Shown here piece by piece: positions 34,513-45,100 of a stretch of DNA of 64,000 nt (within the stretch, counting starts at the first letter, position 1; each line of letters begins with the position of its first letter). Origin of the DNA: Sphingobacteriaceae bacterium. Lineage in GTDB: Bacteria; Bacteroidota; Bacteroidia; B-17B0; Aurantibacillaceae. A program made the translations under genes and the position numbers. The DNA lies in the NCBI GenBank assembly GCA_947480015.1, contig CANKBS010000002.1, forward strand, positions 62,001 through 126,000, written 5' to 3'. A model generated the notes under the pieces. It ran no database searches, was not told where the DNA came from, and saw only the letters and a program-made list of their open reading frames with translations.

Positions 34513-36501
34513 TTACGAAGGGTATTCGATGCGGGCGTGATAAATATTCATTAACCGTTTTTTAAATATTTTTTTAATGGTTGTAATGTCCTTAAAGGTA
34601 ATGTCGGAGTTGATAAACTGATTATTGACGATTTTATAATCGATGATGTTATCAACCAAATCGTTAATACTTAAAGCATCGTGCACTTTTAAACTTCGCG
34701 AAGCGGCCTCTACCCCATCGGCTATCATTAAAACGGCAGTTTCTTTGCTAAACGGAATTGGACCGGGATATTTAAACTGACTTTCGGCAATCTTAGAATC
34801 GTTTCCCGATTGTTTAAATAAATGCAAGAAGTAACGCACCGAAGTGGTACCATGATGGGTACGAATAAAATCAATGATTGGTTCCGGTAACTTGTGTTTT
34901 TTAGCCAATTCAACGCCAATAATAACGTGATTAATGATGATACGAGCACTTTCGATTGGTTCAATTTCTTGATGCGGACTAAAACCATTGGCCTGATTTT
35001 CAGTGAAAAAATATGGGTTTTCGATTTTACCAATATCGTGATACATAGCGCCAGCTCTTACCAGCAAAGAGTTTCCTCCTATATAATAAATAGCTTCTTC
35101 CGCCAAATTAGCAACCTGCAAACTGTGTTGAAAAGTTCCGGGGACATCTTTAGAAAGGCGACGCAATAAAGGGTGATTAAGATCACATAATTCCAGTAAT
35201 TTAAAATCGGAAATAAAACCAAAGAATCTTTCGGTTAGGTAAATGAGTGGATAAGCCAGCAATACCAACATAGAACTAATAGCAAAGGGAATGTAAGATG
35301 TTAATTTTTTTACTGCCAAAGGAGTACCAAATCCTAATTGATAGGTAATGTAAACAAAAACATAAAAAAGAAATACCAGAGCGGCTGCGTTTAAAATTTG
35401 CTGCCGTTTGCGCATTTCAGCCACCGCAAACAAGGTGCCAATGCCGGGCACCAACTGTAATAAAATAAATTCCAGTTTATCGGGCATGAAAAAACTACAC
35501 TGCAAAATAATCATCAAAAACGTAAACAAAGCTGTTCTACCATCAAAGAAAACCCTTACCAGAATGGGCACCAGAGCAAATGGCAGGGCCATAATCATCA
35601 GCCCGTATTTATGAAAAACAAAAGAAAAAAACACGGCCACTAACATGAGCAAAAACAAAAAGGCCACTTGTTTATTCTGTCCGAAAATAGGCTTGCGGAA
35701 AAAAGCCAGAAAAAATAAAAGCACCATCGAGAGGATAAAGGTGAGTCCCCACTTAGCAAAAAACTTAATAAATGAGAACGAAATGTTTTGATTACGGAAA
35801 TAAAAATAGCGGTTAATGAGGCTGCGTTTACTGTTGGTAAGGGCTTCCCCTTGTTTTACAATAATCTGATCGGCTTTGATGGCACTTTTGTAAATGGAAA
35901 TTTGTTCGAGTTTGGCATTGAGATAAAGATTGGTTTTTTCCTTATTTACAAAATAATTAATAGCAAGATATTTTAAAAAATCGGGTTTAGGATTAACTTG
36001 TTTTAATTGTTCATTTATAAATTCAACCGCAGTTTGTACGGTATAATAATCGTAATACTGGGCCGACTCGGCGTAATTTTCGGTGGTAATAAAAATGGGT
36101 TTATTACGAAACTCGTCGTCCACTTTTTCAATCACTCCCTTGCTGTAAATACTGTCGAACAATGGTTTTAAAACAGTATAGGTTTTTGGATCGGAATAAC
36201 GACAGCGTTCGAGGTCCTTTATTTTGCTGTCTTTTTCGACATTATTATTTTCAAAAAATAAAGGCGCAAAACGTTTGAGTTGTTCTTTTTCGGAAGCAAT
36301 CTCTTCATCGCTTTTATTGATATAAAAATCCTGATCAGTAATCAGATCGGAATAAGGCCAGATGGCTGTAAAGGAATCCACCTTATGGCCTTTTATTTCT
36401 TTGTCAGGAAGCATTAATGACAGTAAAAAAGAGCAAAGTGCCACAATGATCATTTTAAAGATCAAATTATGCTTGGCTTGTATGTAGGATAAGAGATTCA
36501 C
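34513..36501 (-). CDS. 7TM-HD membrane phosphohydrolase (PgpH-like)
   Basis: PgpH-type proteins degrade c-di-AMP in several bacteria. Layout: one N-terminal membrane segment (about 14-30), a long extracytoplasmic 7TMR-HDED domain (about 35-255), seven membrane helices (about 260-430), then a cytoplasmic HD domain. The HD domain carries PGTFQHSLQVANLAEEA (about 452), MYHDIGKIENP (about 487) and the downstream His ligands (HHGTTSVRYFLH). The start codon is GTG. It lies 60 bases upstream of wza on the same strand and may be co-transcribed. Substrate specificity is inferred from the family. Confidence 0.9.
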   Translation of the reverse strand: MNLLSYIQAKHNLIFKMIIVALCSFLLSLMLPDKEIKGHKVDSFTAIWPYSDLITDQDFYINKSDEEIASEKEQLKRFAPLFFENNNVEKDSKIKDLERCRYSDPKTYTVLKPLFDSIYSKGVIEKVDDEFRNKPIFITTENYAESAQYYDYYTVQTAVEFINEQLKQVNPKPDFLKYLAINYFVNKEKTNLYLNAKLEQISIYKSAIKADQIIVKQGEALTNSKRSLINRYFYFRNQNISFSFIKFFAKWGLTFILSMVLLFFLAFFRKPIFGQNKQVAFLFLLMLVAVFFSFVFHKYGLMIMALPFALVPILVRVFFDGRTALFTFLMIILQCSFFMPDKLEFILLQLVPGIGTLFAVAEMRKRQQILNAAALVFLFYVFVYITYQLGFGTPLAVKKLTSYIPFAISSMLVLLAYPLIYLTERFFGFISDFKLLELCDLNHPLLRRLSKDVPGTFQHSLQVANLAEEAIYYIGGNSLLVRAGAMYHDIGKIENPYFFTENQANGFSPHQEIEPIESARIIINHVIIGVELAKKHKLPEPIIDFIRTHHGTTSVRYFLHLFKQSGNDSKIAESQFKYPGPIPFSKETAVLMIADGVEAASRSLKVHDALSINDLVDNIIDYKIVNNQFINSDITFKDITTIKKIFKKRLMNIYHARIEYPS

Positions 36502-36612
36502 ATTACAAAGAAAAGATTATTACTAAGCTAAATCGGTATATAAAGATAGGGTTTTAAACAGTAAGTTTTTAATAGTAATGGCCGCTCTTTAACTTGAATA
36601 AAAACTTTTCAA

Positions 36613-37326
36613 TCATTCCTTGTAAATTCCAAAAACCACCGGAATTTTATGCATGGCCGGTTTTATTCCCGTTTTCCACTGCGCAACGGTTTTAGCAAGC
36701 AGACTTTGGTTTGGGGAACAAATATCTTTGCCAATAAACAATTTACTTTGGGGAGATAATTGTTCAAGTAATAGTTCAAATAGTTGTTCGTTACGGTAAG
36801 GGGTTTCAATAAAAAACTGAGCCTGATCGTGTTTAAGGGCAAGTTGTTCGAGTTCTTTAATGCGTTTGGCTTTTGGACCTTTTTCAATTGGCAAGTAACC
36901 TATAAAGGCAAAGTTTTGTCCGTTAAACCCACTGGCCATAATGCTCAGTACGATTGAACTAGGTCCAACCAAGGGCACAACTTCAATCCCGGCCTGATGG
37001 GCCAGTTTTACAACCTCGGCGCCAGGGTCGGCAATACCCGGACATCCGGCATCGCTCATTAAACCCATATCCAAACCTTGTTTTAAAAAAGAAAGGAAAC
37101 CGGGAATCTCATTTTTTTCGGTGTGTTGGTTGAGGAGTGAAATTTCAGCCTCATCCAAGGTTTTGTATCCAAAGCGTTTTAAAAAACGCCGCGCAATTTT
37201 AGCATCTTCGGCAATAAATTTTTTTAAACCCTGCACTACCCTAATGTTATATTCAGGAAGGTAATTCTGTTCTTGCTCGTCACTAATAGGAACCGGCAAC
37301 AGATATAATTTACCAAAATGGCTCAT
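36613..37326 (-). CDS. RsmI-like SAM-dependent methyltransferase (tetrapyrrole methylase fold)
   Basis: RsmI methylates the 2'-O of C1402 in 16S rRNA. The SAM site SDAGCPGIADPGAEVV (about 92-107) and VPLVGPSSIVLSIMASGF (about 117-134) are clear, as is the family text FIGYLP. At 237 residues it is shorter than E. coli RsmI (about 286). Its N-terminus lacks the usual VATPIGNL motif and reads LYLLPVPISDE instead. This is the divergent Bacteroidota paralogue type, so the rRNA target is not certain. It is divergent from miaE. Confidence 0.82.
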   Translation of the reverse strand: MSHFGKLYLLPVPISDEQEQNYLPEYNIRVVQGLKKFIAEDAKIARRFLKRFGYKTLDEAEISLLNQHTEKNEIPGFLSFLKQGLDMGLMSDAGCPGIADPGAEVVKLAHQAGIEVVPLVGPSSIVLSIMASGFNGQNFAFIGYLPIEKGPKAKRIKELEQLALKHDQAQFFIETPYRNEQLFELLLEQLSPQSKLFIGKDICSPNQSLLAKTVAQWKTGIKPAMHKIPVVFGIYKE

Positions 37327-37384
37327 GATGTAATATTAAATAAAAAAAATTGTTGTTACTTTGTATTCGCTAAAATTAATAAAC

Positions 37385-37969
37385 ATGTTGGGTTTAAAAC
37401 TGGAAACTGATCCGCACTGGGTAAATATTGCCGAGCAAAACATTGAAGAAATATTAACCGATCATGCTTGGTGCGAGCAAAAAGCTGCCACCAATGCCAT
37501 TTCCATCGTTATTGGCTTTCCTTACCACAGCGATTTAGTAGATGAATTGCTGTGTCTGGCCAAAGAAGAACTGTCTCATTTTGAAATGGTACATCAGAAA
37601 ATTAAAGCCCGTGGCTTAAGCTTAGGTTTTGAACGCAAGGATGAGTATGTGAATGAATTGTACAAATTCATGCGCAAGGGACATAAAAAAGAAATTGTTT
37701 TAATCGATCGTTTGTTGTTTTCGGCCATGATTGAAGCCAGAAGTTGCGAACGTTTTAAGTTATTATCGCAACATGTTAAGGACGACGAGTTGCGTGAATT
37801 TTATCACGAATTAATGGTGAGTGAAGCCAATCATTATACCACTTTTATAGCCTTTGCGCGTAAATACGGTTCGGAAGTGGAAGATGTAAATGCCCGCTGG
37901 CAACAGTGGCTCGATTACGAAGCGGAAGTGGTAAAAAGTTATGGTAAACACGAAACCATTCACGGGTGA
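37385..37969 (+). CDS. miaE: tRNA-(ms2io6A)-hydroxylase MiaE
   Basis: MiaE is a non-heme diiron enzyme that hydroxylates the isopentenyl group of modified A37 in tRNA. The ferritin-like four-helix fold carries iron ligands in KEELSHFEMVHQK (about 62-74), MIEARSCERF (about 114-123) and SEANHYTTF (about 146-154). The family N-terminus HWVNIAEQNIEEILTDHAWCEQKAA supports the ATG at 37385; the tracked start adds eight residues without support. It is divergent from the RsmI-like gene. Confidence 0.93.
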   Translation: MLGLKLETDPHWVNIAEQNIEEILTDHAWCEQKAATNAISIVIGFPYHSDLVDELLCLAKEELSHFEMVHQKIKARGLSLGFERKDEYVNELYKFMRKGHKKEIVLIDRLLFSAMIEARSCERFKLLSQHVKDDELREFYHELMVSEANHYTTFIAFARKYGSEVEDVNARWQQWLDYEAEVVKSYGKHETIHG

Positions 37970-38062
37970 TTCAACACAGAGGAATAGAGTAACGGAGGAC
38001 ACAGAGCCTAAAGGGTACTTATTATTACAATTAAAAGTCTACCATATTTATATCAAAAAAGA

Positions 38063-39040
38063 TTGCCTGAATTTAAGAACATACTTGTTATTCAAACAGC
38101 TTTTATTGGCGATGCCATTTTAGCTTCGTGTTTACTTGAGAAATTACACCATCAGTTTCCAACTGCCGCTATTAGCCTGTTAGTGCGTAAAGGCAACGAA
38201 TCCATTTATAATCATCATCCCTTTTTAAAAGATGTTTTGGTTTGGAATAAACAGGAACATAAATTCAGAAACCTGTTTAGCTTATTAGTTCAGATTAGAA
38301 AAAACAAGTACGATTGTGTGATTAATTGTCACCGATTTGCCAGTTCAGGATTCTTAACCGGTTTTTCGGGAGCCCGTCACATGGCTGGTTACAAACAAAA
38401 CCCCTTTTCTTTTTTATTTAATTACTGCGTTAAACATACCGTAGGTAACGGTTCGCATGAAACCGAAAGATACACGCAACTGATTGCGGATTTTTCGGAT
38501 AAGGAGGTTTTTAAACCGAAACTTTATCCTTCAGTTAATGATTTTAAGTTGGTTGAAGAGTACCAACAAGTTAATTATGTGTGTATGGCTCCGGCATCTG
38601 TATGGTTTACCAAACAATTACCCGTCGAAAAATGGGTCGCACTTTGTAATGCGTGTCCTTCTTCTACTACCATCTATTTGCTGGGGGCACCGGGAGATCA
38701 AACGCTTTGTGATAAAATAAAAGCCGGCAGCAAACATGTGAACCTTCATATTCTGGCAGGAAAATTATCCTTATTGCAATCCTGCGCCTTAATGCAAAAA
38801 GCCGAACGCAATTATGTGAACGACAGTGCGCCTCTGCATCTTGCATCAGCAGTGAATGCTCCTGTAACAGCTTTCTTTTGCTCTACTGTTCCGGAATTCG
38901 GATTTGGTCCGCTTTCGGATGACTGTAAAATTCTGGAAGTAAAAAATTTAGACTGCCGCCCTTGTGGTTTACATGGCTTTAAAGTTTGTCCGAAAACACA
39001 TTTTAAATGTGGCCATTTAATGGACCTGAGCAAGGCGTAA
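38063..39040 (+). CDS. Glycosyltransferase family 9 (heptosyltransferase-like)
   Basis: A GT9 enzyme of the LPS/lipid-A-core type that uses ADP-heptose or a related donor. The N-terminal Rossmann part has NILVIQTAFIGDAILASCLL (about 6-25). The C-terminal part has the donor-site text VCMAPASVWFTKQLPVEKW (about 173-191), the motif AGKLSLLQSCALMQKAE (about 233) and NDSAPLHLASAVNAPVTAFF (about 254). A Cys-rich tail (CRPCGLHGFKVCPKTHFKC) is typical of Bacteroidota members. The start codon appears to be TTG; no in-frame ATG fits. Confidence 0.9.
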   Translation: MPEFKNILVIQTAFIGDAILASCLLEKLHHQFPTAAISLLVRKGNESIYNHHPFLKDVLVWNKQEHKFRNLFSLLVQIRKNKYDCVINCHRFASSGFLTGFSGARHMAGYKQNPFSFLFNYCVKHTVGNGSHETERYTQLIADFSDKEVFKPKLYPSVNDFKLVEEYQQVNYVCMAPASVWFTKQLPVEKWVALCNACPSSTTIYLLGAPGDQTLCDKIKAGSKHVNLHILAGKLSLLQSCALMQKAERNYVNDSAPLHLASAVNAPVTAFFCSTVPEFGFGPLSDDCKILEVKNLDCRPCGLHGFKVCPKTHFKCGHLMDLSKA

Positions 39041-39056
39041 TCGAAACTAGTCGCAC

Positions 39057-41099
39057 CTACTCTTTATCCGCCTCATTATCTATTTCTGCATCCACCACAC
39101 CAATGATTTTAAAATCGGTTCGTCGGTTTTTTGCTCTGCCTGCCGTATTGTCGGAACCATCGGGGTTTTCATTCGGTGCTATAGGCTTGCTCTCACCATA
39201 TCCACCAGCTTTTAAACGATCGGGCGTAATCCCTTTACTAATGAGGTATTCTACAACTGCCTCCGCACGTTTTTGCGATAATTTTAAATTATAAGAATCA
39301 CTGCCTTTACTATCCGTATGCGATTGAATTTCGATAATAAGTTCCGGATTCGCTTCCATCAGGCGAAGGACGGTGGTATCCAAACTTAACTTACTCGATT
39401 CCATCACTTTCGATTTATCAAACTCATAAAGCACATTTGGAATATGAATGGCCTCTTTTGGTTTTTTAAGCATGTGCAGGTCTTGTTTTAATTCCGTAGA
39501 ATTGCTGATTTCACGCGTGCTTAGCTCTTCACTGGTTCCCAGAAAATCCTCTTTTTTTACAACAATAAAATAATCCTGGCCGGCTTCAAGGCTTGTTTTA
39601 TAATTACCCAAACTATCGGTTAGTAAGGTTTTAACCAAATATTTACCCGGCGTTTTTTTATCGTAAATAAAAATTTCAACTGTGGCTTTAGAAATACTCA
39701 CATCCGGATCAAGCAAACTATTTACATTGCCACTCAATAAAATTCGGATGTATTCAGAATATTTGTAATAATAAATATCATCACAACAGGTATTGTTTTT
39801 TAATGTGTTTCCTCCTTTACGGTTACTTACTAAAAACCCTTCTTGGCGATTGGTTGAAATGGTATAATAAATATCGTCGGCACCGGTATTCAAAGGCTGG
39901 CCAATGTTTTCAGAAATCGCCCATTTTTTTCCATCGCCTTTACTTTGGTAAATATCATATCCACCTAATCCGCCCCAACCATTTGAACTAAAATATAAAC
40001 TGCGCGTTTCATTATCAAAATACGGGGTGATTTCGTTTTGTGAGGTATTTATTTTAGTTCCGGCATTACGCGGTACTTTGTACGTTTTGGTTTTTTTATC
40101 GTAAACGGTATACCAAATATCCAATCCGCCTTTACCCGATTTGTGATTACTTACATAAAAAAGAATATCATTTCCTTTTATGGGATCGCGGGTAACGGTT
40201 GGCATGGTGGAGCTGTACTTTGGATGATTCACCGGCTTGGGCAGTTTAAAGGGTTCCGACCAATTACCATTTTCATCTCGCTCAGTTACATAAATGGCAC
40301 AAATCATTTGCTCCATTAGATTTTGTTTACAACGGGTAAAATAAAGACGTTTGCGATCGGCCGTAAAACAAGCGTTACCGGTATTAAACGCTGCATCGTT
40401 AAGGTTTGTACCAAACTCTCCCTTAAACTGCCACGTTTCTCCGGTCCTCTCGGCGTAATATAATTTCTTCTTAATACCGCTGGCCGTATCATCTTCAATG
40501 ATGTATTCTCTTTTATCGGTTCGCAGTGAAGTAAACACCAAGGTATTATCATCCACATTCACCGGTCCACCTTCAGCATTTACTTTATTAATGGTGGAAT
40601 CGAGATGCATCACCACAATTTTCTTTTCATTGACCATCAGTTTTTGAACCGAATCACAAAACACAATTTCGCGACTTGCTTGGCGTTTTAAGAGTTTATC
40701 ACTGCCCTTATATTCTTTTTTAAATATTTGAAAATTAATTTTGGCACTATCGTACTGCATGTTTGACTTTTGCATGAGTGCATGAAAATACAAGGCTTCC
40801 GGAGCTTTAACGTGATTGCTGCGATAGGCTCTTAAAAACATCCGTTGCGCACGGTCGTAATCTCTAATTTCAAGGTAGGCTTTTGCAAGTTCTGACATGA
40901 TGTGTGCGTCAGCGGTATCGCGTTTTAAATAGGCTTCGAAAAAAATGATGGCCGAACTGGGGTCGTTTTGTTTTAAGGCCGATTTTCCCATGCGTTTCAG
41001 CGTTTTGCTTCTGGCATTTTTAACCAAAGCCGAATCGTTCTGCGCCACTATTCCACCTACCAGGAATACAAAAAAACATATCCATTTAATATCTCTCAC
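39057..41099 (-). CDS. PorE-like OmpA-family protein (TPR, PD40 propeller, OmpA domain)
   Basis: This has the architecture of the T9SS-linked protein PorE (PG1058). It has a signal peptide (1-20), TPR repeats (about 30-130), a PD40/WD40-like propeller (about 175-430; TLVFTSLRTDK, GGLDIWYTVYD, SLYFSSNGWGGLGGYDIY) and a carboxypeptidase-regulatory-like domain (about 465-530). The C-terminal OmpA peptidoglycan-binding domain (about 555-665) has EIQSHTDSKGSDSYN and LSQKRAEAVVEYL. It likely tethers an outer-membrane PorP complex to peptidoglycan. It starts with GTG inside the end of the PorP-like gene (14-base overlap), so the two are co-translated. It lacks the lipobox of PG1058. Confidence 0.9.
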   Translation of the reverse strand: MRDIKWICFFVFLVGGIVAQNDSALVKNARSKTLKRMGKSALKQNDPSSAIIFFEAYLKRDTADAHIMSELAKAYLEIRDYDRAQRMFLRAYRSNHVKAPEALYFHALMQKSNMQYDSAKINFQIFKKEYKGSDKLLKRQASREIVFCDSVQKLMVNEKKIVVMHLDSTINKVNAEGGPVNVDDNTLVFTSLRTDKREYIIEDDTASGIKKKLYYAERTGETWQFKGEFGTNLNDAAFNTGNACFTADRKRLYFTRCKQNLMEQMICAIYVTERDENGNWSEPFKLPKPVNHPKYSSTMPTVTRDPIKGNDILFYVSNHKSGKGGLDIWYTVYDKKTKTYKVPRNAGTKINTSQNEITPYFDNETRSLYFSSNGWGGLGGYDIYQSKGDGKKWAISENIGQPLNTGADDIYYTISTNRQEGFLVSNRKGGNTLKNNTCCDDIYYYKYSEYIRILLSGNVNSLLDPDVSISKATVEIFIYDKKTPGKYLVKTLLTDSLGNYKTSLEAGQDYFIVVKKEDFLGTSEELSTREISNSTELKQDLHMLKKPKEAIHIPNVLYEFDKSKVMESSKLSLDTTVLRLMEANPELIIEIQSHTDSKGSDSYNLKLSQKRAEAVVEYLISKGITPDRLKAGGYGESKPIAPNENPDGSDNTAGRAKNRRTDFKIIGVVDAEIDNEADKE

Positions 41100-42105
41100 A
41101 AGGCAAAACTTTTTTGGTTAAGCGGGTACTTTTAGCCCGGTAAATAAACGCTAATTCAAAAGCACCGCGACTGTTAACCGAGGTATGTAATTGCGAAAAG
41201 GTAACATCGTAACTAAAACCAATGGTATAATGTGAGTAATTCATCCCTGCGGTAATGATTCCGGCGTCAAAGTTAGTTTTAAATCCATCACGCCACATAA
41301 AACCTGCAAATACCGAATTGGTAAAAAACGCATCTTGTGCTAAAATGTACTCCACGTTTACACCACTCACCCAATCGTTAGCCCGGGTGGTAAACCCATA
41401 CAAACTGTGTGCTTTAAAAATTAGTTTGCTAGAATAGTAATAATTTACTGCCAAATTAAAGGCACTACGTGTAGGAAGTTTATTAGTGGCATTGTCTAAA
41501 AAACTTTCTTTGGGATGATTTAAATGAAACATGGCAAAACCCAATTCGGGTTCTATTTTCCCGAGTCTTCTTGAAGCAGCTACTCCCGCATTTAAATCTA
41601 AATAAGAAAAACGCTGCGACACATTGGTCTCGGTGTTTTGCAGACTGTTGTCAAAATAACCGGTATTCCAATTCAACTGATTTGGAAAGGAGTGTTTGTA
41701 AAAATCGATGGTTTTAATTACCATGCCCGGTTGAATACCGGCGTGTAATTTAAAGCCCGCAAATTTTAGATGAAAGGCAATGGAGGGCAGAATTTTTGTG
41801 ACCGATAAATTTTGGGCCGAACGATCGCTTAAAATAATTATACCCGGACTCACATTGATATTCTTCGGAAAAAAATTCATATCGCCCCCTGCCGAATAGG
41901 TATTGTAGCCCTTATCGAGACTGCGCCACTGACTGCGGTAATTTCCGAATAAGCGGTAATCGCCTTTGTAATTGCCGGTGTTGGCAGGGTTTAAGGATAA
42001 GGGTGAAAAATAATACTGACTAAAATGCAAATCCTGTGCCTTCGAAAAGAAGACACTGAAACTAATCAGAAGAAGTACATATGTTGCCCTGTGTAAAAAG
42101 TTCAC
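41086..42105 (-). CDS. PorP/SprF-family outer membrane protein
   Basis: The PorP/SprF family of beta-barrels works with T9SS to secrete or anchor type B cargo such as SprB. A signal peptide (1-23, FFSKAQ) precedes the family signature DLHFSQYYFSPLSLNPANTG (about 25-44) and GNYRSQW (about 52). Beta-strand alternation runs to the end (FELAFIYRA). The start is GTG, directly coupled to the stop of the upstream giant gene (TAAGGTG). It overlaps the PorE-like gene by 14 bases. The coupling suggests that its partner cargo is the PKD protein encoded upstream. Confidence 0.92.
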   Translation of the reverse strand: MNFLHRATYVLLLISFSVFFSKAQDLHFSQYYFSPLSLNPANTGNYKGDYRLFGNYRSQWRSLDKGYNTYSAGGDMNFFPKNINVSPGIIILSDRSAQNLSVTKILPSIAFHLKFAGFKLHAGIQPGMVIKTIDFYKHSFPNQLNWNTGYFDNSLQNTETNVSQRFSYLDLNAGVAASRRLGKIEPELGFAMFHLNHPKESFLDNATNKLPTRSAFNLAVNYYYSSKLIFKAHSLYGFTTRANDWVSGVNVEYILAQDAFFTNSVFAGFMWRDGFKTNFDAGIITAGMNYSHYTIGFSYDVTFSQLHTSVNSRGAFELAFIYRAKSTRLTKKVLPCERY

Positions 42106-42106
42106 C

Positions 42107-45100
42107 TTATCGTATTAATTTAAAAGTTCCTGATTTAGATAAAACGGGCTGATCGGATAAAAACGTTTCAGCCGATACCTGATACACATATGTTTCCATG
42201 TTTTGTGGCACCCCATTAAACGCCCCATCCCAACCTAGTTTCAAGTCATTGCTATCAAATAACAATTGTCCCCAACGGTTATAAATTCTAAAATAAATGA
42301 GTTTTTTTAAGCCCCAACCTGCGGCATAAATAATATCGTTGGTGCCATCGCCATTGGGGGTGAATGCACTTGGCACATCCAGTGTTATTTTCGGATTGAT
42401 CAACACCGTATAAAAACTTTTTACGATTGAACATTTTAGTTCATCTTCCACCAATACCGTGTAAGTGACATTTACCGTGGTGCTTGATATCGGGTTAGGA
42501 ATATAACATTCGGTACAATTTAAATCAATAATGAGTGGCGACCAGGTGTAGGTAAAGCCGGGTTTTACATAAGCATTTAACGGAGCATGCTCCCCAATCA
42601 CGACCAAGGTATCCCAGTTTATACTTGGTGCCGGCGCCGCAATGTTCATAATATCGGTTGCCGGCTCACTCTCGCAACCGTTAGTGTCGCTTACTTTAAG
42701 TGAATAAGTGGTTGTTACCGAAGCCGAAGTTTGTGTGGTAAAATCATTGTTGGCCGTCATACTAATACTCGCACTTCCAAACAAAGGCATCAGGGTTCCG
42801 CTTACCGGTCCTGATACCCCCCCGCTGCCACTGCCACTAATTTCGAAACTGGCATTGGGACAAGACAGTGTTTGGGTAATAACTAAATTGGCTTTTGGTG
42901 AAGGAAAAACCGTTACTTGTTTGATTGCTGTGCCTATGCACGAATACTGTTCATCTTGGGTGGTAAAACTTACTGAGTATACGCCTGATGTTTTGTAAAC
43001 GTTGCTTGATATCGATCCCGTGGCGTTTGCCGAGCCATCACCAAAAACCCAAGTAAATTTATAATTAAGCTTCAAGGGATTGCCCGTGATATTGATAAAA
43101 GTATCGGTTATGCCCAAACAATGCGCGTATTTATCTCTGATTTGTTTAAAATCGGCATCCACCTTAATAACCTGCAAGGGCTGTGAGGCAATAAGTGTGC
43201 AGGCTCCACCCGGTGAGGTATATAACAAATTTAAGGTTGTGGCTCCGGTGCTGGTTATGGTTGGATAAATGGTATAAGGATAAATTTCAGTGGTTGGACT
43301 GCCAAGGGCATGGGCAGCCTGTGGCACATTATCGCCAAAAAACCATTTCCAACCACCCACATCGCTCAGTATATTAATACTTGCCGAAATACTTTCACCC
43401 AAACAAAACATGGTTGGTGTTACTGCCACCACAGCATTGGTGGTAAATACCGTAGGGTGTATCACTGCTTTACTTTCACAATGTGGACTGCCATCTACAA
43501 TCACAAAAACACTCAGCGAAATGCTTGAGACCCCGCGTGGAAGAAATGGTTTGATGTCGGTGGTGGTGGATGAAGGAATGGTAAGGGTGTTTAAAGGTGT
43601 GGCCACGCCCCATACAAAGGAGTTAATGGGGTCGATATTAAACGTAGAATTACTTTGAATGCTTACCGCATCTTCTCTACAAAACTGATTCACCCCATTG
43701 GGTGGGAAAAATAAGCCTGCCGTAGGTTGTCCAACTGCATGAATGGTGCGCGATTGTGTGGAGCGACATCCCGCATTATCAATAACCGTTAAGGTTGACA
43801 CATAAATACCCGGTGCGTAATAGGAATGCGAGGCGCCAGTAAAATTAGGACTTGTTGCCCAGCTTGGTGGTCCCGGTGGATCGCCATAACTCACGCTATA
43901 CGTGGCATAGCCGGTGTTGGCAGAAAAGCTGACGGTGTTAAATGAATTGGTTGCAATACACGGATAAGGATTGGTACTGTTAAAGTTCGGAAACGGATTA
44001 TTTACTTGCCAGGTTTTGGTGCTTACATCGCTACAACCCAAATTATTAACTGCCGACATGGTGGCTGTAAATACCGTAAAGGGCGGAAAGGCTACCGTGA
44101 GATTATGAACTTGTGATAAAAATGGCGGAGAAATAAGTTGTGAGGCCGAACCATCACCATAGGTTAAGGTATAATTTGTAATCACATCCGGGGCTACCTG
44201 TGTGGCCTCTGTGGTATTAATTAATTGAACCGTTCCCGCCGATAAACAAACCGGGTTAGGATTAAAATTAAAAACAGGTTTGGCTGAACTGATGCGGAAT
44301 AAAACCGTAGTATCATCAATACAATCATTTTCATCTCTAATCCTTAAGGTCATGGTATAAATACCGGCCGTAAGAAATTTATCGTGTGAGATAACATCCG
44401 TAGGAAATGCCGGCGTTGGCGCTGGTGGTGGTGCTGGAGCAGATCCATGAGTTGAAAAACCGGGATAGATATGATCAATGGGATAAAGGGTATAGGTTGG
44501 CGTGCTAAAAAACCAGGTGTAGCCTCTGCCACAGGTTAAAAAAGCTTCGCTTGAGGTGATACTACTAAAACTATAGGGTGTGCCTACACAAGCCAATGCA
44601 TTTGGCAAAGTTGGAATAGCTTGATTATTAAAAGTTATACGTGCTACCGGATTACGGATTTTTACAGTTTGACTAAAATTCGAATTCGGACAACCCGTCC
44701 CAGGATTAATACTTAGCATGTTTGCCGTATAATTTCCTGAATTGGCATACACATGGGTAATTACCGAACTTGTATTCGCATTAGCATTCCCACTAATGAT
44801 GCTAAAACTGGTTGGTCCGCTGCCATCCCCAAAATTAATAGTGGCACTGGTGGCCGATTGTAAATGCACATAAAACACAACCGAATTCCGATTCACATTA
44901 CAATTGGTTTCAAAACGAAAACGCCCCACGGGTCCCATTACGGTAATCGTTTGCGGTAAAACTTGGGAGGAGCTACATCCTGCCTGCACAGCAGATACTG
45001 TGACATTATGAACCCCCACATGCGTAAAAGCAAAAATAGGCACAGAGTCGGTTACACAGCCCGAAAAAAATCCGGCATCCGATTCAAAATGCCAATTACT

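Noticed and set aside
37970-38062. Imperfect ACACAGAGG repeats between miaE and the GT9 gene
   Set aside because: Only two imperfect copies; no gene or regulator can be supported.
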